DNA of 64,000 bases from Novosphingobium sp. FKTRR1 (GTDB lineage Bacteria > Pseudomonadota > Alphaproteobacteria > Sphingomonadales > Sphingomonadaceae), in contig NZ_JAIZDA010000004.1 in NCBI RefSeq assembly GCF_020404405.1, forward strand, positions 186,001-250,000. Direction: 5' to 3'. The first letter of the stretch is position 1. Each line of letters opens with the position of its first letter. A program made the position numbers and the translations under genes. Below the pieces are notes generated by a model. It was not told the DNA's origin, did not search any database, and saw only the letters and a list, made by a program, of their open reading frames with translations. Shown in pieces: positions 48,477-58,277 of the stretch.

Positions 48477-49207
48477 TGGAACATGAAGCTTTCCGCCTGA
48501 TCGGGGAGCCCAAGTTCGGCGGTATCCTTGTGGTTTCGGACCATGCGTCGAACCGCGTGCCCGATGACATCGAGCTTGGCATTGCGTCACACCTGCTGAA
48601 CGAGCACATCGCCATTGATATCGGCGTGGGCGCCGTGGCGGAATTGCTCGCGCAGCGCCCCGGCATCGCTGCCTACCTTGGCAACGTCAGCCGACTGGTT
48701 TGTGACCTCAATCGCGCGGCCGATGAACCAAGCGTCTTTCCGGTGACCAGCGACGGCCATGCCATTCCTGGCAACGCGCTCGACCTTGCGGGACGAACGG
48801 CCCGATTGGCGCGTTTCCACGCTCCCTACCACGAAACGCTGGCTGCCTTGCTCGACCGGGTGCCGCAGGCGCTGTTGCTGTCCTTGCACAGCTTTACCCC
48901 CCAACTGGCGAGCAATCCTGAGGAAAAGCGCCCCTGGCATGTGGGCGTTCTGTACAATGCGGACGATCGCGCCGCCCGGCTGGCGATCCCGCTGTTGCAG
49001 GCAGAAGGTCTGTGCGTGGGCGATCAGGAACCCTATTCGGGCAAGGATCTGAACGAGTCGATGGACCGTCACGGCGAGGCCGAAGGGCGCCCTTATCTCG
49101 GTGTAGAAGTCCGTCAGGATCTGATCTCGACCCCCGCAGGGCAAACCGAATGGGCCGAGCGTCTGGGCCGCATCGCCAACCAGGTTGCCATTGCGCTGGC
49201 GGGGTAA
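48476..49207 (+). CDS. N-formylglutamate amidohydrolase family protein
   Basis: The 243-residue protein carries the family zinc-binding features: VVSDHASNRVP at the N-terminus, NVSRLVCDLNRA, SLHSFTP and the C-terminal GVEVRQDLI. Most members are annotated by resemblance to HutG, and their real substrates are usually unknown. There is no histidine-degradation gene here to support a Hut role. The ATG at 48476 is coupled to ispE; a GTG at 48446 is possible and would overlap ispE by 31 bases. Confidence 0.82.
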   Translation: MEHEAFRLIGEPKFGGILVVSDHASNRVPDDIELGIASHLLNEHIAIDIGVGAVAELLAQRPGIAAYLGNVSRLVCDLNRAADEPSVFPVTSDGHAIPGNALDLAGRTARLARFHAPYHETLAALLDRVPQALLLSLHSFTPQLASNPEEKRPWHVGVLYNADDRAARLAIPLLQAEGLCVGDQEPYSGKDLNESMDRHGEAEGRPYLGVEVRQDLISTPAGQTEWAERLGRIANQVAIALAG

Positions 49208-49345
49208 CCAACGCGCCTTTCGGTTGGTCGCAAATAATACCTTCGATTCCGTCGCTCAGAGCGGCTAGAGGGCGCAATCGGTCGCAAATGACAACCTGAC
49301 TCAGGCACAGTCCACTGGTCGAGTCCGGTCATTCGGAGAAATCGC

Positions 49346-51217
49346 ATGCCCCCCTATCGCTCACGCACCACCACCCATGGCCGCAACATGGCGGGCGCGC
49401 GCGGACTGTGGCGGGCCACCGGCATGAAGGACTCGGACTTCGGCAAGCCGATCATCGCCGTGGTCAACAGCTTCACCCAGTTCGTGCCGGGCCACGTGCA
49501 CCTCAAGGATCTTGGCCAGATGGTTGCGCGCGAGATCGAGGCTGCGGGCGGCGTCGCCAAGGAATTCAACACCATCGCGGTCGATGATGGCATCGCCATG
49601 GGCCACGATGGCATGCTCTATTCGCTGCCCAGCCGCGATCTGATCGCCGACAGCGTGGAATACATGGTCAACGCCCATTGCGCCGACGCTATGGTCTGCA
49701 TCTCCAACTGCGACAAGATCACACCGGGCATGCTGATGGCGGCGCTGCGTATCAACATTCCGGTGGTGTTCGTCTCCGGCGGACCGATGGAAGCGGGCAA
49801 GGTCGTGCTGCGTGGCAAGGAAACCGCGCTCGATCTGGTCGATGCCATGGTTGCCGCAGCCGACGACAAGTATACCGATGAGGAAGTGCAGACCATCGAG
49901 CGCTCGGCATGTCCCACCTGCGGATCGTGCAGCGGCATGTTCACCGCCAACTCGATGAACTGCCTGACCGAGGCGCTGGGCCTGTCGCTGCCCGGCAACG
50001 GCTCGACGCTGGCCACCCATGCAGACCGCCAGCGCCTGTTCCTTGAGGCCGGGCGCCTCGTGGTCGATCTGTGCAAGCGCTATTACGAGCAGGACGATGA
50101 AACCGCGCTGCCGCGCACGATTGCCGGGTTTGGCGCGTTCGAAAACGCGATGAGCCTCGATATCGCGATGGGTGGTTCGACCAACACCGTGCTGCACCTG
50201 CTGGCCGCGGCGCACGAAGCGGGGGTCGATTTCACGATGACCGACATCGACCGACTTTCGCGCCGCGTGCCGTGCCTGTCGAAGGTCGCTCCGGCCAAGT
50301 CCGATGTGCACATGGAGGACGTTCACCGCGCGGGCGGCATCTTTGCCATCCTTGGCCAGCTCGATCGCGCCGGTCTGCTCCACACCGATCTGCCGACCGT
50401 GCACAGCCGCACGCTGGGCGATGCGCTGAACAAGTGGGACATTTCTCGCACCGACGCGCCGTCGGTGCAAGAGTTCTTCAAGGCTGCGCCCGGCGGCGTG
50501 CCGACCCAAGTGGCGTTCAGCCAGAACCGGCGCTGGGAATCGCTCGACCTCGACCGCGAAACGGGCGTCATCCGCAGCGCCGAACACGCCTTCAGCAAGG
50601 ACGGCGGGCTGGCGGTGCTGACCGGCAACGTCGCGGCGGATGGTTGCATCGTGAAAACGGCCGGTGTCGATGAATCGATCCTGAAATTCCGCGGCCCAGC
50701 GGTCGTGTTCGAAAGCCAGGATGCCGCCGTTACCGGCATTCTGACCGGGCAGGTCAAGGCGGGCGACGTCGTGGTCATCCGCTATGAAGGTCCGCGCGGC
50801 GGGCCGGGCATGCAGGAAATGCTCTATCCCACCAGCTACATCAAGTCGAAGGGGCTGGGCGCGGCGTGCGCGCTGGTCACCGACGGACGCTTTTCGGGTG
50901 GCACGTCGGGCTTGTCGATCGGCCACGTCTCGCCCGAAGCGGCGGAGGGCGGAACGATCGGGCTGGTCGAAACCGGCGACGAGGTTGCCATCGACATTCC
51001 CGGCCGCTCGATAACGCTGTTGGTCGGCGACGATGAGCTTGCCCGCCGTCGCACCGCGCAAGAGGCCCGTGGCGACGATGCATGGACTCCGGTCAAGCCC
51101 CGCCCGCGCAAGGTCAGCCTTGCCTTGCAGGCCTATGCCGCGATGGCCACCAGCGCGGCGCGTGGCGCGGTGCGCGATCTGTCCGGCCTGCGCAGGGCAA
51201 GCCGCAAGGAGCAGTGA
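49346..51217 (+). CDS. ilvD: Dihydroxy-acid dehydratase
   Basis: The 623-residue enzyme of branched-chain amino-acid synthesis converts dihydroxy acids to 2-keto acids. Cluster cysteines are seen in SNCDKITPG and [18 protein letters not shown], and the C-terminal [21 protein letters not shown] is characteristic. Its start [20 protein letters not shown] is the normal N-terminus. The 138-base leader contains two GGTCGCAAAT copies (49224-49233 and 49279-49288). Confidence 0.97.
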   Translation: MPPYRSRTTTHGRNMAGARGLWRATGMKDSDFGKPIIAVVNSFTQFVPGHVHLKDLGQMVAREIEAAGGVAKEFNTIAVDDGIAMGHDGMLYSLPSRDLIADSVEYMVNAHCADAMVCISNCDKITPGMLMAALRINIPVVFVSGGPMEAGKVVLRGKETALDLVDAMVAAADDKYTDEEVQTIERSACPTCGSCSGMFTANSMNCLTEALGLSLPGNGSTLATHADRQRLFLEAGRLVVDLCKRYYEQDDETALPRTIAGFGAFENAMSLDIAMGGSTNTVLHLLAAAHEAGVDFTMTDIDRLSRRVPCLSKVAPAKSDVHMEDVHRAGGIFAILGQLDRAGLLHTDLPTVHSRTLGDALNKWDISRTDAPSVQEFFKAAPGGVPTQVAFSQNRRWESLDLDRETGVIRSAEHAFSKDGGLAVLTGNVAADGCIVKTAGVDESILKFRGPAVVFESQDAAVTGILTGQVKAGDVVVIRYEGPRGGPGMQEMLYPTSYIKSKGLGAACALVTDGRFSGGTSGLSIGHVSPEAAEGGTIGLVETGDEVAIDIPGRSITLLVGDDELARRRTAQEARGDDAWTPVKPRPRKVSLALQAYAAMATSAARGAVRDLSGLRRASRKEQ

Positions 51218-51254
51218 TACCATCGCTTGACCGACAGGGGCTTGAGGGGCGATC

Positions 51255-51614
51255 ATGCGCGGCATGAAGCGTCCTTTTGCCTTGGGTCTGGTGCTGGGGT
51301 TGACGGGCTGCGGCGGGCCTGCGGGCAGCCGCGACCCGGCCATGCGCACGATCGACTGCGCGCTGGGTGAATCGCACCCGTTTCTTGGCGAATGTCGGGT
51401 CGAAGTCGCCGGAAGGGTGCTGGTCGTCCATCATCCCGATGGCGGTTTCCGCCGGTTCCAGCGGGTTGACGATGGGCGCGGCGTGATCGTGGCCGATGGC
51501 GCGGAACCGGCCAAGGTCCGATGGATTTCAGGCGGCATACTGGAAGTCGCGGTCGGGCAGGACCGTTATCGCTTTCCTGCCACGGTAAGGCCCGACGATG
51601 CCAAGACACCCTGA
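51255..51614 (+). CDS. Small putative lipoprotein
   Basis: The 119-residue product has a lipoprotein signal (MKRPFALGLVLGLTGC, lipobox LTGC at residue 19). The mature part has two cysteines and beta-type strands (ECRVEVAGRVLVVHHPDGGFRR in part), and no recognised enzyme motif. It is likely outer-membrane or periplasmic. Function unknown. It overlaps nnr by 17 bases, so the two may be co-translated after ilvD. ATG at 51264 is an alternative start. Confidence 0.65.
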   Translation: MRGMKRPFALGLVLGLTGCGGPAGSRDPAMRTIDCALGESHPFLGECRVEVAGRVLVVHHPDGGFRRFQRVDDGRGVIVADGAEPAKVRWISGGILEVAVGQDRYRFPATVRPDDAKTP

Positions 51615-53016
51615 CGCCGACCTCGCACAGGTACTTACGGTTGCGCAGACACGCGCCGCCGAGGCCGCGCTTATCGCTGCCGGGACAGGCGAGGACGCGC
51701 TGATGCAGATCGCCGGGCATGGCGCGGGGGAATATGTCCGCCGGATCGCCGCAGGGCGCGTGGTCACGGTGCTGTGTGGCCCCGGCAACAATGGCGGGGA
51801 CGGCTATGTCATCGCACAACATCTGGCCGCAAATGGCAACCCGGTAAAGGTGCTGGCCGCGATGGAACCGGTCACGCAGGCGGCATGGAATGCGCGCAAT
51901 CTGTTTACTGGGCATGTCGTAGGACCAGAAGGCGCAACGGAAGGCGGTGACGTTCTGGTCGATTGCCTGTTCGGATCGGGATTGACGCGGCCGCTTGCGC
52001 CCGAAACGCTGGCGCTGTTGCAGCAGCAGGCTGCCAAGCACCGCCATGTTATCGCCATAGACCTGCCAAGCGGCGTCGAATCCGATAGTGGCGTAGCGCT
52101 CAACCCCGGTCTGCCACACAACGATCTGACCGTGTCGCTGGGCGCTTGGAAGCATGCCCACTTTGCCATGCCAGCTTGCGCCAGCTTGGGCGCCTTGCGG
52201 CTGGTCGATATCGGCCTTGGCGCAATGCCGGGCGCTGCCCGCATACTGGAGCGACCGCGTATGGTCGCGCCTGCGCCCGATGCGCACAAGTATCGGCGCG
52301 GACTGCTGGGCATTGTCGTGGGTGACATGCCGGGTGCCGCGATCATGGCGGCCGAGGCGGCACAGCGCGCAGGCGCGGGTTACGTCCGTCTTTTGGCGCA
52401 GGATCCGGGTTGGCGCGCTGGCAATCCGGTGCCGCCCGAACTGGTTGTGACATTGGGCGGCGTGGACGATCCGCGCATGGCAGCGCTGTTGGTCGGGCCG
52501 GGGCTCGGCCGCGGTGACGCTGCGCGCGCGCTGCTTGCCGATCTTCTGGCACAGGGCAGGCCGACCGTGATCGATGCCGATGCGCTGATGCTGCTTGGGC
52601 CCGACCTGGCATTGCCCCCGATCGCAGTCTTGACCCCGCACGAAGGCGAAATGGCCGCACTTGAGCACGCATTCGGGTCGGCAGGCACAGGTTTGCGCCG
52701 TGAACGGGCGTTGGCGCTGGCGGCTCTGAGCAGGGCGGTAGTTGTGCTCAAGGGCCCTGATACCGTAATCGCGGCGCCCGATGGCAGGTTGGTGGTTGGT
52801 CCACGCGCTTCGTCATGGTTGTCGGTAGCGGGCACGGGCGACGTGCTGGCAGGCACTATCGCAAGCCGCCTTGCGGTTCACCCCGATCCGGTGCAGGCGG
52901 CTGGCGAAGGGCTGTGGCTGCATGGTCGTGCGGCGGCGTTGGCTGGCGCGGCCTTCACCGCAAGCGGTCTGGCGCACGCCATCCGCGACGCTATGGCCAC
53001 TGCGATTGCTGTTTGA
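51598..53016 (+). CDS. nnr: Bifunctional NAD(P)H-hydrate repair enzyme (NnrE/NnrD)
   Basis: The 472-residue protein fuses an N-terminal NAD(P)HX epimerase (about residues 1-210; LCGPGNNGGDGYVIAQHLAA is its hallmark) with a C-terminal ADP-dependent dehydratase (about 220-472; AAQRAGAGYVRL, GPGLGRGD, VIDADAL, LTPHEGEM, GTGDVLAGTIAS). It repairs hydrated NADH and NADPH that form spontaneously. The ATG at 51598 overlaps the small lipoprotein gene by 17 bases. Confidence 0.95.
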   Translation: MPRHPDADLAQVLTVAQTRAAEAALIAAGTGEDALMQIAGHGAGEYVRRIAAGRVVTVLCGPGNNGGDGYVIAQHLAANGNPVKVLAAMEPVTQAAWNARNLFTGHVVGPEGATEGGDVLVDCLFGSGLTRPLAPETLALLQQQAAKHRHVIAIDLPSGVESDSGVALNPGLPHNDLTVSLGAWKHAHFAMPACASLGALRLVDIGLGAMPGAARILERPRMVAPAPDAHKYRRGLLGIVVGDMPGAAIMAAEAAQRAGAGYVRLLAQDPGWRAGNPVPPELVVTLGGVDDPRMAALLVGPGLGRGDAARALLADLLAQGRPTVIDADALMLLGPDLALPPIAVLTPHEGEMAALEHAFGSAGTGLRRERALALAALSRAVVVLKGPDTVIAAPDGRLVVGPRASSWLSVAGTGDVLAGTIASRLAVHPDPVQAAGEGLWLHGRAAALAGAAFTASGLAHAIRDAMATAIAV

Positions 53017-53027
53017 AGGGTATTTTT

Positions 53028-54254
53028 GTGTCGAATGAAAGCGAACCGGGCCTGATCGTGCGCGTGGCCGCCAAGGGCGAAGGCGCTACGGCTGACGGGC
53101 GCTATATCGCGCTGGCAGCACCCGGTGACGTGCTGGAGGCGGATGGATCTCTCACGCACGGGCCGGATCATGTCGCGCCGGTCTGCCGCCATTTTCCCAC
53201 TTGCGGCGGTTGCCAGTTGCAGCACTTGTCGGAACGGGCGCTGACCGACTATGTGCGTGACCGCGTGGCAGGTGCCGCACGCGGACAGGGGCTCGATCCC
53301 GGCGAAGTGGGCGCGGCGCACCTCTCTCCACCGTTCAGCCGCCGCCGCGCAACGCTCCATGCGCAGGCCATCGGCCGCCGCGTGGTGGTGGGCTTTCGTG
53401 AGGCTGGATCGCACAAGATCATCGACTTGCGCGAATGCGCCGTGCTTGTGCCAGAGCTTTTCGCGCTGGTTGCTCCGCTGCGCCGCCTGCTGGAAACGTG
53501 GGCCGATCGCAAGTTGGCGGTCGATATCGAACTCACGTTGGCCGATCAAGGCGTGGCCGTGGGCCTTTCTGGCCTTGCTGCCGAAAACCTTGCCCAGACC
53601 GAGGCGCTGCTGGCCTTTGCCGCAGAACACAATCTGGCCCGGCTGACGCTCGACAACGGCTATGGCGCGGAAACCACGTGGGAACCTGACCCGGCGACGG
53701 TAACGCTTGGCCGAACCCCGGTCACGCTGCCACCGGTCGCGTTCCTGCAGGCCACCCGCGATGGCGAGGCTGCACTGGTCGGTGCGGCGGTCGAATGGCT
53801 GGCCGGTGCAGCGACCGTTGTCGACCTGTTTGCGGGTTTGGGCACGTTTGCCTTCGCGCTTGCAGGAAAACCCGGCGCGCCCGCGCCAAAGGTGCTGGCG
53901 GTCGAGGCCGCGCGCGACGCGCATCTTGCCTGCCAAAGTGCGGCGCGGATGCATGGCCGTCCGGTTGTCGCGCTGCACCGCGACTTGTTCCGCAACCCGC
54001 TGCGCCCAGAAGAACTGGACCGCTTTGCCGGGGTGCTGCTCGATCCGCCGCGTGCCGGAGCGCGCGAGCAAGTGACCCTGATCGCAGAATCAAAGGTTCC
54101 GCGCGTGGTCTACATCAGTTGCAACCCTGCGAGTTGGGCGCGCGATGCCGTGACGTTGGTGGCGGGCGGCTATCGCCTTGCCGGGCTGCGCCCGGTTGGC
54201 CAGTTCCGCTGGTCGACTCATGTGGAACTGGCCAGCCTGTTCGTCCGCGATTGA
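53028..54254 (+). CDS. Class I SAM-dependent RNA methyltransferase, RlmD/TrmA (RumA) type
   Basis: The 408-residue protein contains N-terminal iron-sulfur cysteines (VCRHFPTCGGCQLQHL plus a later CAVL), the methyltransferase motif VVDLFAGLGTFAFALAG, VLLDPPRAGAREQV, and the catalytic VVYISCNPASWARD, where the cysteine forms the covalent uridine adduct. Together they mark m5U methyltransferases of rRNA or tRNA. Which uridine it modifies is unclear. GTG start at 53028 with GAAGGG upstream. It follows nnr by 11 bases. Confidence 0.88.
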   Translation: MSNESEPGLIVRVAAKGEGATADGRYIALAAPGDVLEADGSLTHGPDHVAPVCRHFPTCGGCQLQHLSERALTDYVRDRVAGAARGQGLDPGEVGAAHLSPPFSRRRATLHAQAIGRRVVVGFREAGSHKIIDLRECAVLVPELFALVAPLRRLLETWADRKLAVDIELTLADQGVAVGLSGLAAENLAQTEALLAFAAEHNLARLTLDNGYGAETTWEPDPATVTLGRTPVTLPPVAFLQATRDGEAALVGAAVEWLAGAATVVDLFAGLGTFAFALAGKPGAPAPKVLAVEAARDAHLACQSAARMHGRPVVALHRDLFRNPLRPEELDRFAGVLLDPPRAGAREQVTLIAESKVPRVVYISCNPASWARDAVTLVAGGYRLAGLRPVGQFRWSTHVELASLFVRD

Positions 54255-54259
54255 CGGTT

Positions 54260-54700
54260 TCAGAATACCGCCATCGCCGCGTGCACGACCAGCGCCAGCA
54301 GCGCCAGGCTTGACAGTGCGAACAGGCCGAAGCGCGGCATCACCTTGTTGACGGTGGACTGCCAGATCGAGTGGGCGACGCGCAAGGCGACATAGGCCCA
54401 AGCAATCTGTGCGTTCAGGCCGCCGCCATTGCCGGTAATGGCCAGCACCAGCGCGATGGCATAAAACACCGTCGGCGCTTCGTGCAGGTGGTTGTAATTG
54501 TGCGCCTTCCACTGGATGTGCGGCGGGATCAGGCCTTCCAGCTTGGCGCCGGTCCAGCCCACGTCTGCGCCCGGTTGGTTGGTTTGCGGCAGTTTGTTGA
54601 GCGCCGGAATCCGGGTAGCGTACATCCACACCCACATCACGAACGTCCAGATCGCCAGCGCGACCACCGGTTGCAGGATTGGGCTCGCGCTTACAGGCAT
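54260..54700 (-). CDS. MAPEG-family membrane protein
   Basis: The 146-residue product has four predicted transmembrane helices and the MAPEG-type loop WKAHNYNHLHEAPTVFYAI (N-x-x-E/HEAPT signature). Eukaryotic members handle leukotrienes or conjugate glutathione, and the bacterial role is mostly unknown. It is convergent with the methyltransferase gene, with 5 bases between the stops. It is not clearly tied to other genes here. Confidence 0.82.
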   Translation of the reverse strand: MPVSASPILQPVVALAIWTFVMWVWMYATRIPALNKLPQTNQPGADVGWTGAKLEGLIPPHIQWKAHNYNHLHEAPTVFYAIALVLAITGNGGGLNAQIAWAYVALRVAHSIWQSTVNKVMPRFGLFALSSLALLALVVHAAMAVF

Positions 54701-54814
54701 TCTTGTTCTCCCCCGTTCGGCGCGTTGAGCGTCCGTTGGGGGCGAATTTGTGGCGAGATTGAAAGATTGTCAATTGCAACTCAATCCAGCACGCAGGTTG
54801 ATGGCTTTAGGCCG

Positions 54815-55816
54815 CTAGTCCGCCAGAACGGCAGCGAAGGAGGCCGGGTCGACATTGCCGCCCGACAGGATAACCGCCGTGCGCCCGTCAGCGGAAACCT
54901 TGCCCGCCAGCAGTGCGGCAAGACCCGCCGCGCCGCCCGGCTCGACCACCAGTCGCAGCCGGGCAAAGGCCAGTCGCTGTGCCGCGCGCACTTCAGCCTC
55001 GGTCACGGTGATGCCCTGAAGCCCGCGTGCCTGCATGACCGCAAAGTTGATCGGGAATGTCGCTGGGGTCTGCAAGGCGTCGCACGCCGTGGATGGCGGC
55101 GCAGGTTCGACCCCGACGATGCGACCGAGCGCCAGACTGCGTGTCACATCATCCCAATGCTCAGGCTCGACCGGCACGATCTGCGCGTCGGGCAATGCCA
55201 GCGCCAGCCCGGCGGTCAGTCCGCCGCCCCCGCACGGACAGACCACGCGGGTCGGTGGGCCGCCCGACTGCCGCTCCATTTGCGCCAAGAGTTCCATCCC
55301 GGCGCTACCCTGCCCCTCGATCACCCATGGGTCGCCATAGGCATGGACGAGGATCGCACCGGTTCGGGCGCAAAGCTCGGCGGCAATTGCGTCGCGCGAT
55401 TCACGCATGCGGTCATAAAGGACGATCTGCGCACCCAGCGCAGCGGTTGACTGAAGTTTCACCGCAGGGGCATCGCGCGGCATCACGATGGTGGCCGATA
55501 TCCCAAGTCGGCGCGCCGCCCACGCCACGCCTTGCGCATGGTTGCCGCTCGACACCGCGACCACGCCGCGCGTGCGCTCTGCCTCAACCATGTCGGACAG
55601 GCGGTGCCACGCGCCGCGAATCTTGAACGCGCCGACCGGTTGCAGGCTTTCGGCCTTGCACCACACCGTAGCGCCGCTGGGCAGATCGAGCGGCAGCAGC
55701 GGCGTTTCGGGCAACAGCGCGGCGATCTTGGCTTGCGCGCGCTCCACGCCTGCGGCGGTGGGGGCGCGCTCGGGGGAAGGCGATGCGGGGTGAACTTGGG
55801 GACTTGGGTTTGTCAT
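54815..55816 (-). CDS. Threonine/serine dehydratase-type PLP enzyme
   Basis: The 333-residue fold-type II PLP enzyme has the lysine motif GAFKIRGAW, the substrate loop SSGNHAQGVAWAARRLG, and the glycine-rich phosphate grip CPCGGGGLTAGLALAL. The final motif SGGNVDPASF closes the cofactor site. It would deaminate threonine or serine to 2-oxo acids. There is no ACT domain, so it resembles the catabolic type (or a serine/threonine dehydratase or racemase) rather than IlvA. ATG at 55816 with AGGA upstream; GTG at 55819 is possible. Confidence 0.85.
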   Translation of the reverse strand: MTNPSPQVHPASPSPERAPTAAGVERAQAKIAALLPETPLLPLDLPSGATVWCKAESLQPVGAFKIRGAWHRLSDMVEAERTRGVVAVSSGNHAQGVAWAARRLGISATIVMPRDAPAVKLQSTAALGAQIVLYDRMRESRDAIAAELCARTGAILVHAYGDPWVIEGQGSAGMELLAQMERQSGGPPTRVVCPCGGGGLTAGLALALPDAQIVPVEPEHWDDVTRSLALGRIVGVEPAPPSTACDALQTPATFPINFAVMQARGLQGITVTEAEVRAAQRLAFARLRLVVEPGGAAGLAALLAGKVSADGRTAVILSGGNVDPASFAAVLAD

Positions 55817-55900
55817 CACGATATCCTAAAGCCCCCGACCAATGGCAGTCGCGCGAAAAACGGGCCTGCAGAACTTTTTCCGAAACAAGCGGAGTTTCCC

Positions 55901-57106
55901 ATGGCCAAAGTCCTTGTCATCGGCGCCGGTGGCGTCGGCTCGGTCGCCGTTCACAAGATGGCGATGAACCCCGACATCTTCAGCGACATCCACCTTGCCA
56001 GCCGCACCGTCGCAAAGTGTGACGCCATCGCCGTGTCGGTCAAGCAGCGTACGGGCGTGGATATCGCGACCTATCAGATCGACGCCGATGACGTGGCTGC
56101 CACCACCGATCTGCTCAACCGGATCAAGCCCGCGCTGGTGGTCAATCTGGCGCTGCCTTATCAGGATCTGGCGATCATGGACGCCTGCCTTGCCGCTGGC
56201 GTCAACTACATGGACACCGCCAACTACGAACCGCGCGACGAGGCGAAGTTCGAATACAAATGGCAGTGGGCCTATCAGGACAAGTTCAAGGCCGCCGGGT
56301 TGACCGCGCTGCTCGGCTCGGGCTTCGACCCCGGCGTGACGAGCGTGTTCGCGATGTGGCTCAAGAAGCACAAGCTCGACACGATCCGCACGCTCGACAT
56401 CCTCGACTGCAACGGCGGCGACCATGGGCAGGCATTTGCCACCAACTTCAACCCGGAAATCAACATCCGCGAAGTGACCGCGCCTGCCCGCCACTGGGAA
56501 GCGGGCGCGTGGGTCGAAACCCCGCCGCTCAGCACGAAGCAGACTTTCGATTTCGAGGCCGTCGGCCCGAAGAACATGTACCTGATGTACCATGAGGAGC
56601 TGGAAAGCCTCGCCCGGTTCGTTCCGGAAATGGAGCGCGCCCGCTTCTGGATGACCTTCGGCGATGCCTATATCACGCATCTGACCGTGCTGCAGGCAGT
56701 GGGCATGACCCGGATCGATCCGGTCATCTACGAGGGCAAGGAGATCATCCCGCTCCAGTTCCTCAAGGCCGTGCTGCCCGAGCCTGCCTCGCTTGGCGCC
56801 ACGACCAAGGGCAAGACCAACATCGGCGATATCGCGACCGGCCAAAAGGACGGCGTCGACAAGACCTTCTACATCTACAACATCTGCGACCACGAGGATG
56901 CCTTTGCCGAAACCGGCAATCAGGCCGTCAGCTACACCACCGGCGTTCCGGCGATGATCGGCGCGGCATTGCTGGTGCAGGGCGTGTGGAGCGGTGCGGG
57001 CGTATTCAACATCGAACAGTTCGATCCCGACCCCTACATGGACATGCTCAACCAGCACGGCCTGCCCTGGCAGGTCAAGGAACTGGAAGGCCCGCTGGAG
57101 TTCTGA
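55901..57106 (+). CDS. Carboxynorspermidine/carboxyspermidine dehydrogenase (saccharopine dehydrogenase family)
   Basis: The 401-residue NAD(P)-dependent enzyme starts MAKVLVIGAGGVGSVAVHKM (Rossmann motif) and carries NLALPYQDLAIMDACLAAGV and LGSGFDPGVTSVFA, with the long saccharopine-dehydrogenase-type C-terminal domain. In the alternative polyamine route it condenses putrescine with aspartate semialdehyde to carboxyspermidine. GCGGAG lies upstream. The cognate decarboxylase gene lies 1.17 kb downstream, separated by a minus-strand muramidase-domain gene. Confidence 0.9.
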   Translation: MAKVLVIGAGGVGSVAVHKMAMNPDIFSDIHLASRTVAKCDAIAVSVKQRTGVDIATYQIDADDVAATTDLLNRIKPALVVNLALPYQDLAIMDACLAAGVNYMDTANYEPRDEAKFEYKWQWAYQDKFKAAGLTALLGSGFDPGVTSVFAMWLKKHKLDTIRTLDILDCNGGDHGQAFATNFNPEINIREVTAPARHWEAGAWVETPPLSTKQTFDFEAVGPKNMYLMYHEELESLARFVPEMERARFWMTFGDAYITHLTVLQAVGMTRIDPVIYEGKEIIPLQFLKAVLPEPASLGATTKGKTNIGDIATGQKDGVDKTFYIYNICDHEDAFAETGNQAVSYTTGVPAMIGAALLVQGVWSGAGVFNIEQFDPDPYMDMLNQHGLPWQVKELEGPLEF

Positions 57107-57113
57107 CCCGGCC

Positions 57114-57148
57114 GATGGGGCCGGGCATTCTGGCTTGGCCCCGTCAGC
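57114..57148. terminator. hairpin after carboxyspermidine dehydrogenase, possible terminator
   Basis: GATGGGGCC (57115-57123) pairs with GGCCCCGTC (57138-57146), eight Watson-Crick pairs plus one G-T. No T tract. It lies between two convergent genes and may stop both. Confidence 0.4.
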
Positions 57149-57181
57149 TTGAACTTGAGCTTGTGTTGGCTGCGCGCAAGC

Positions 57182-58198
57182 TCACTGGTTCGAGTACGAT
57201 TTGAAGGCCTCATCGAGCTTCTTGTCGTAACCGAACCGCGCATATATCGGGCCGTTGTATTGCCGCGCAAACTGCGCCCAATCATGGTTGCGCAAGGCGT
57301 CGATTGCGCCCGCGTTCTGGACGAAGGTCAGGTTCGCGCGCAGGGTGTCGGGTTCGGACGTCAACATTGCCTTTGCGAATGACTGGACGTTGTCGAATCC
57401 CGCCCTTTTGAACTCGCGCCCAAGGATCTGTGCGGTCCCCCACGATGTCGCCGATAGAGCCGCGTCGCAGTCGAGGTTCGCCGCTTGTTGGACCCTGCTG
57501 TATTCTGCGGCACCGCCGAGATAGCCACCGGCAACGGGGTTGGCCAATGCCGGATTGGCCGCCAAGAATTTCCCGGTGGTCAACCTGTTGAAGATATGCC
57601 GCTCATACAGGATCTTGGGCCTTCCGTCGGGCAGGCGCCCGCTTGCGTTCTCGACCTTGATGAAGGCTTGGATGGTCGGCTTGTCGAGCGAGAACTCGGA
57701 AGCCAGTCCGGCAATGTCCTGATCGGTGAGGGGAACGAACTGGACCGAATACTTTTTGTCGCCAACATTCTTGCAGATATCGAATGCAGCAACGTTCTCC
57801 CTGGTGATCAACTGGCTGGTGATGGCGGGAAGATCGCTGGTCGAAACCGACTTGAGGTATTTGTCGAGATCGTCGCGCAGCTTGTCGTTGCGGATGATCT
57901 TGGCCTTGACGACGAACTCGAGATTCTTGCGGATCAGGTTTTGGTCTTTCACCTGAATCAGGTTGGTCAGCAGGTTCAGGTCGGACTTCCGCTCTTCAAG
58001 CGCGATCTTGTTGGTCGAATCAACGTAGTTGGTGATCACGCTGATGATGCCCGCGACGATGGCCGAAAGAACAGTGACCGCGATAGGATTCTTGAATAAA
58101 GAGGGGCTTGCCTCTTTTGCCTTCAACTCTGCTTCAAGCTTCCTGAGTTCGAGTTCGTCGGCCCATTTCTTTTGCTCGAAGGCAAGCTGGTCATCCAT
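57182..58198 (-). CDS. Membrane-anchored protein with N-acetylmuramidase (DUF3380-type) domain
   Basis: The 338-residue protein begins with a charged heptad-like helix (residues 6-30), has one transmembrane helix (about 36-57, AVTVLSAIVAGIISVITNYV), a Lys/Asp-rich helical stalk (60-130), and a C-terminal muramidase domain (about 165-335) with AFIKVENASGRLPDG and ILYERHIF, the family's catalytic-Glu region. The topology puts the muramidase in the periplasm. GGGGAC is 8 bases before ATG 58198; an ATG at 58279 would overlap the divergent neighbour's start. Base composition is visibly less GC-rich than its neighbours, suggesting acquisition. Domain assignment is by resemblance; function unknown. 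Confidence 0.75.
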   Translation of the reverse strand: MDDQLAFEQKKWADELELRKLEAELKAKEASPSLFKNPIAVTVLSAIVAGIISVITNYVDSTNKIALEERKSDLNLLTNLIQVKDQNLIRKNLEFVVKAKIIRNDKLRDDLDKYLKSVSTSDLPAITSQLITRENVAAFDICKNVGDKKYSVQFVPLTDQDIAGLASEFSLDKPTIQAFIKVENASGRLPDGRPKILYERHIFNRLTTGKFLAANPALANPVAGGYLGGAAEYSRVQQAANLDCDAALSATSWGTAQILGREFKRAGFDNVQSFAKAMLTSEPDTLRANLTFVQNAGAIDALRNHDWAQFARQYNGPIYARFGYDKKLDEAFKSYSNQ

Positions 58199-58277
58199 TT
58201 CGTCGTCCCCGCCGTCCGACAATTTGTCTTGGAAAATAGACTTCAACCCCGGTTGGTTGTCAAGTAGACCGCGCCGC

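Noticed and set aside
57182..58198. Prophage remnant around the muramidase-domain gene
   Set aside because: No integrase, holin, capsid or tail genes lie near; the neighbours are chromosomal polyamine genes.
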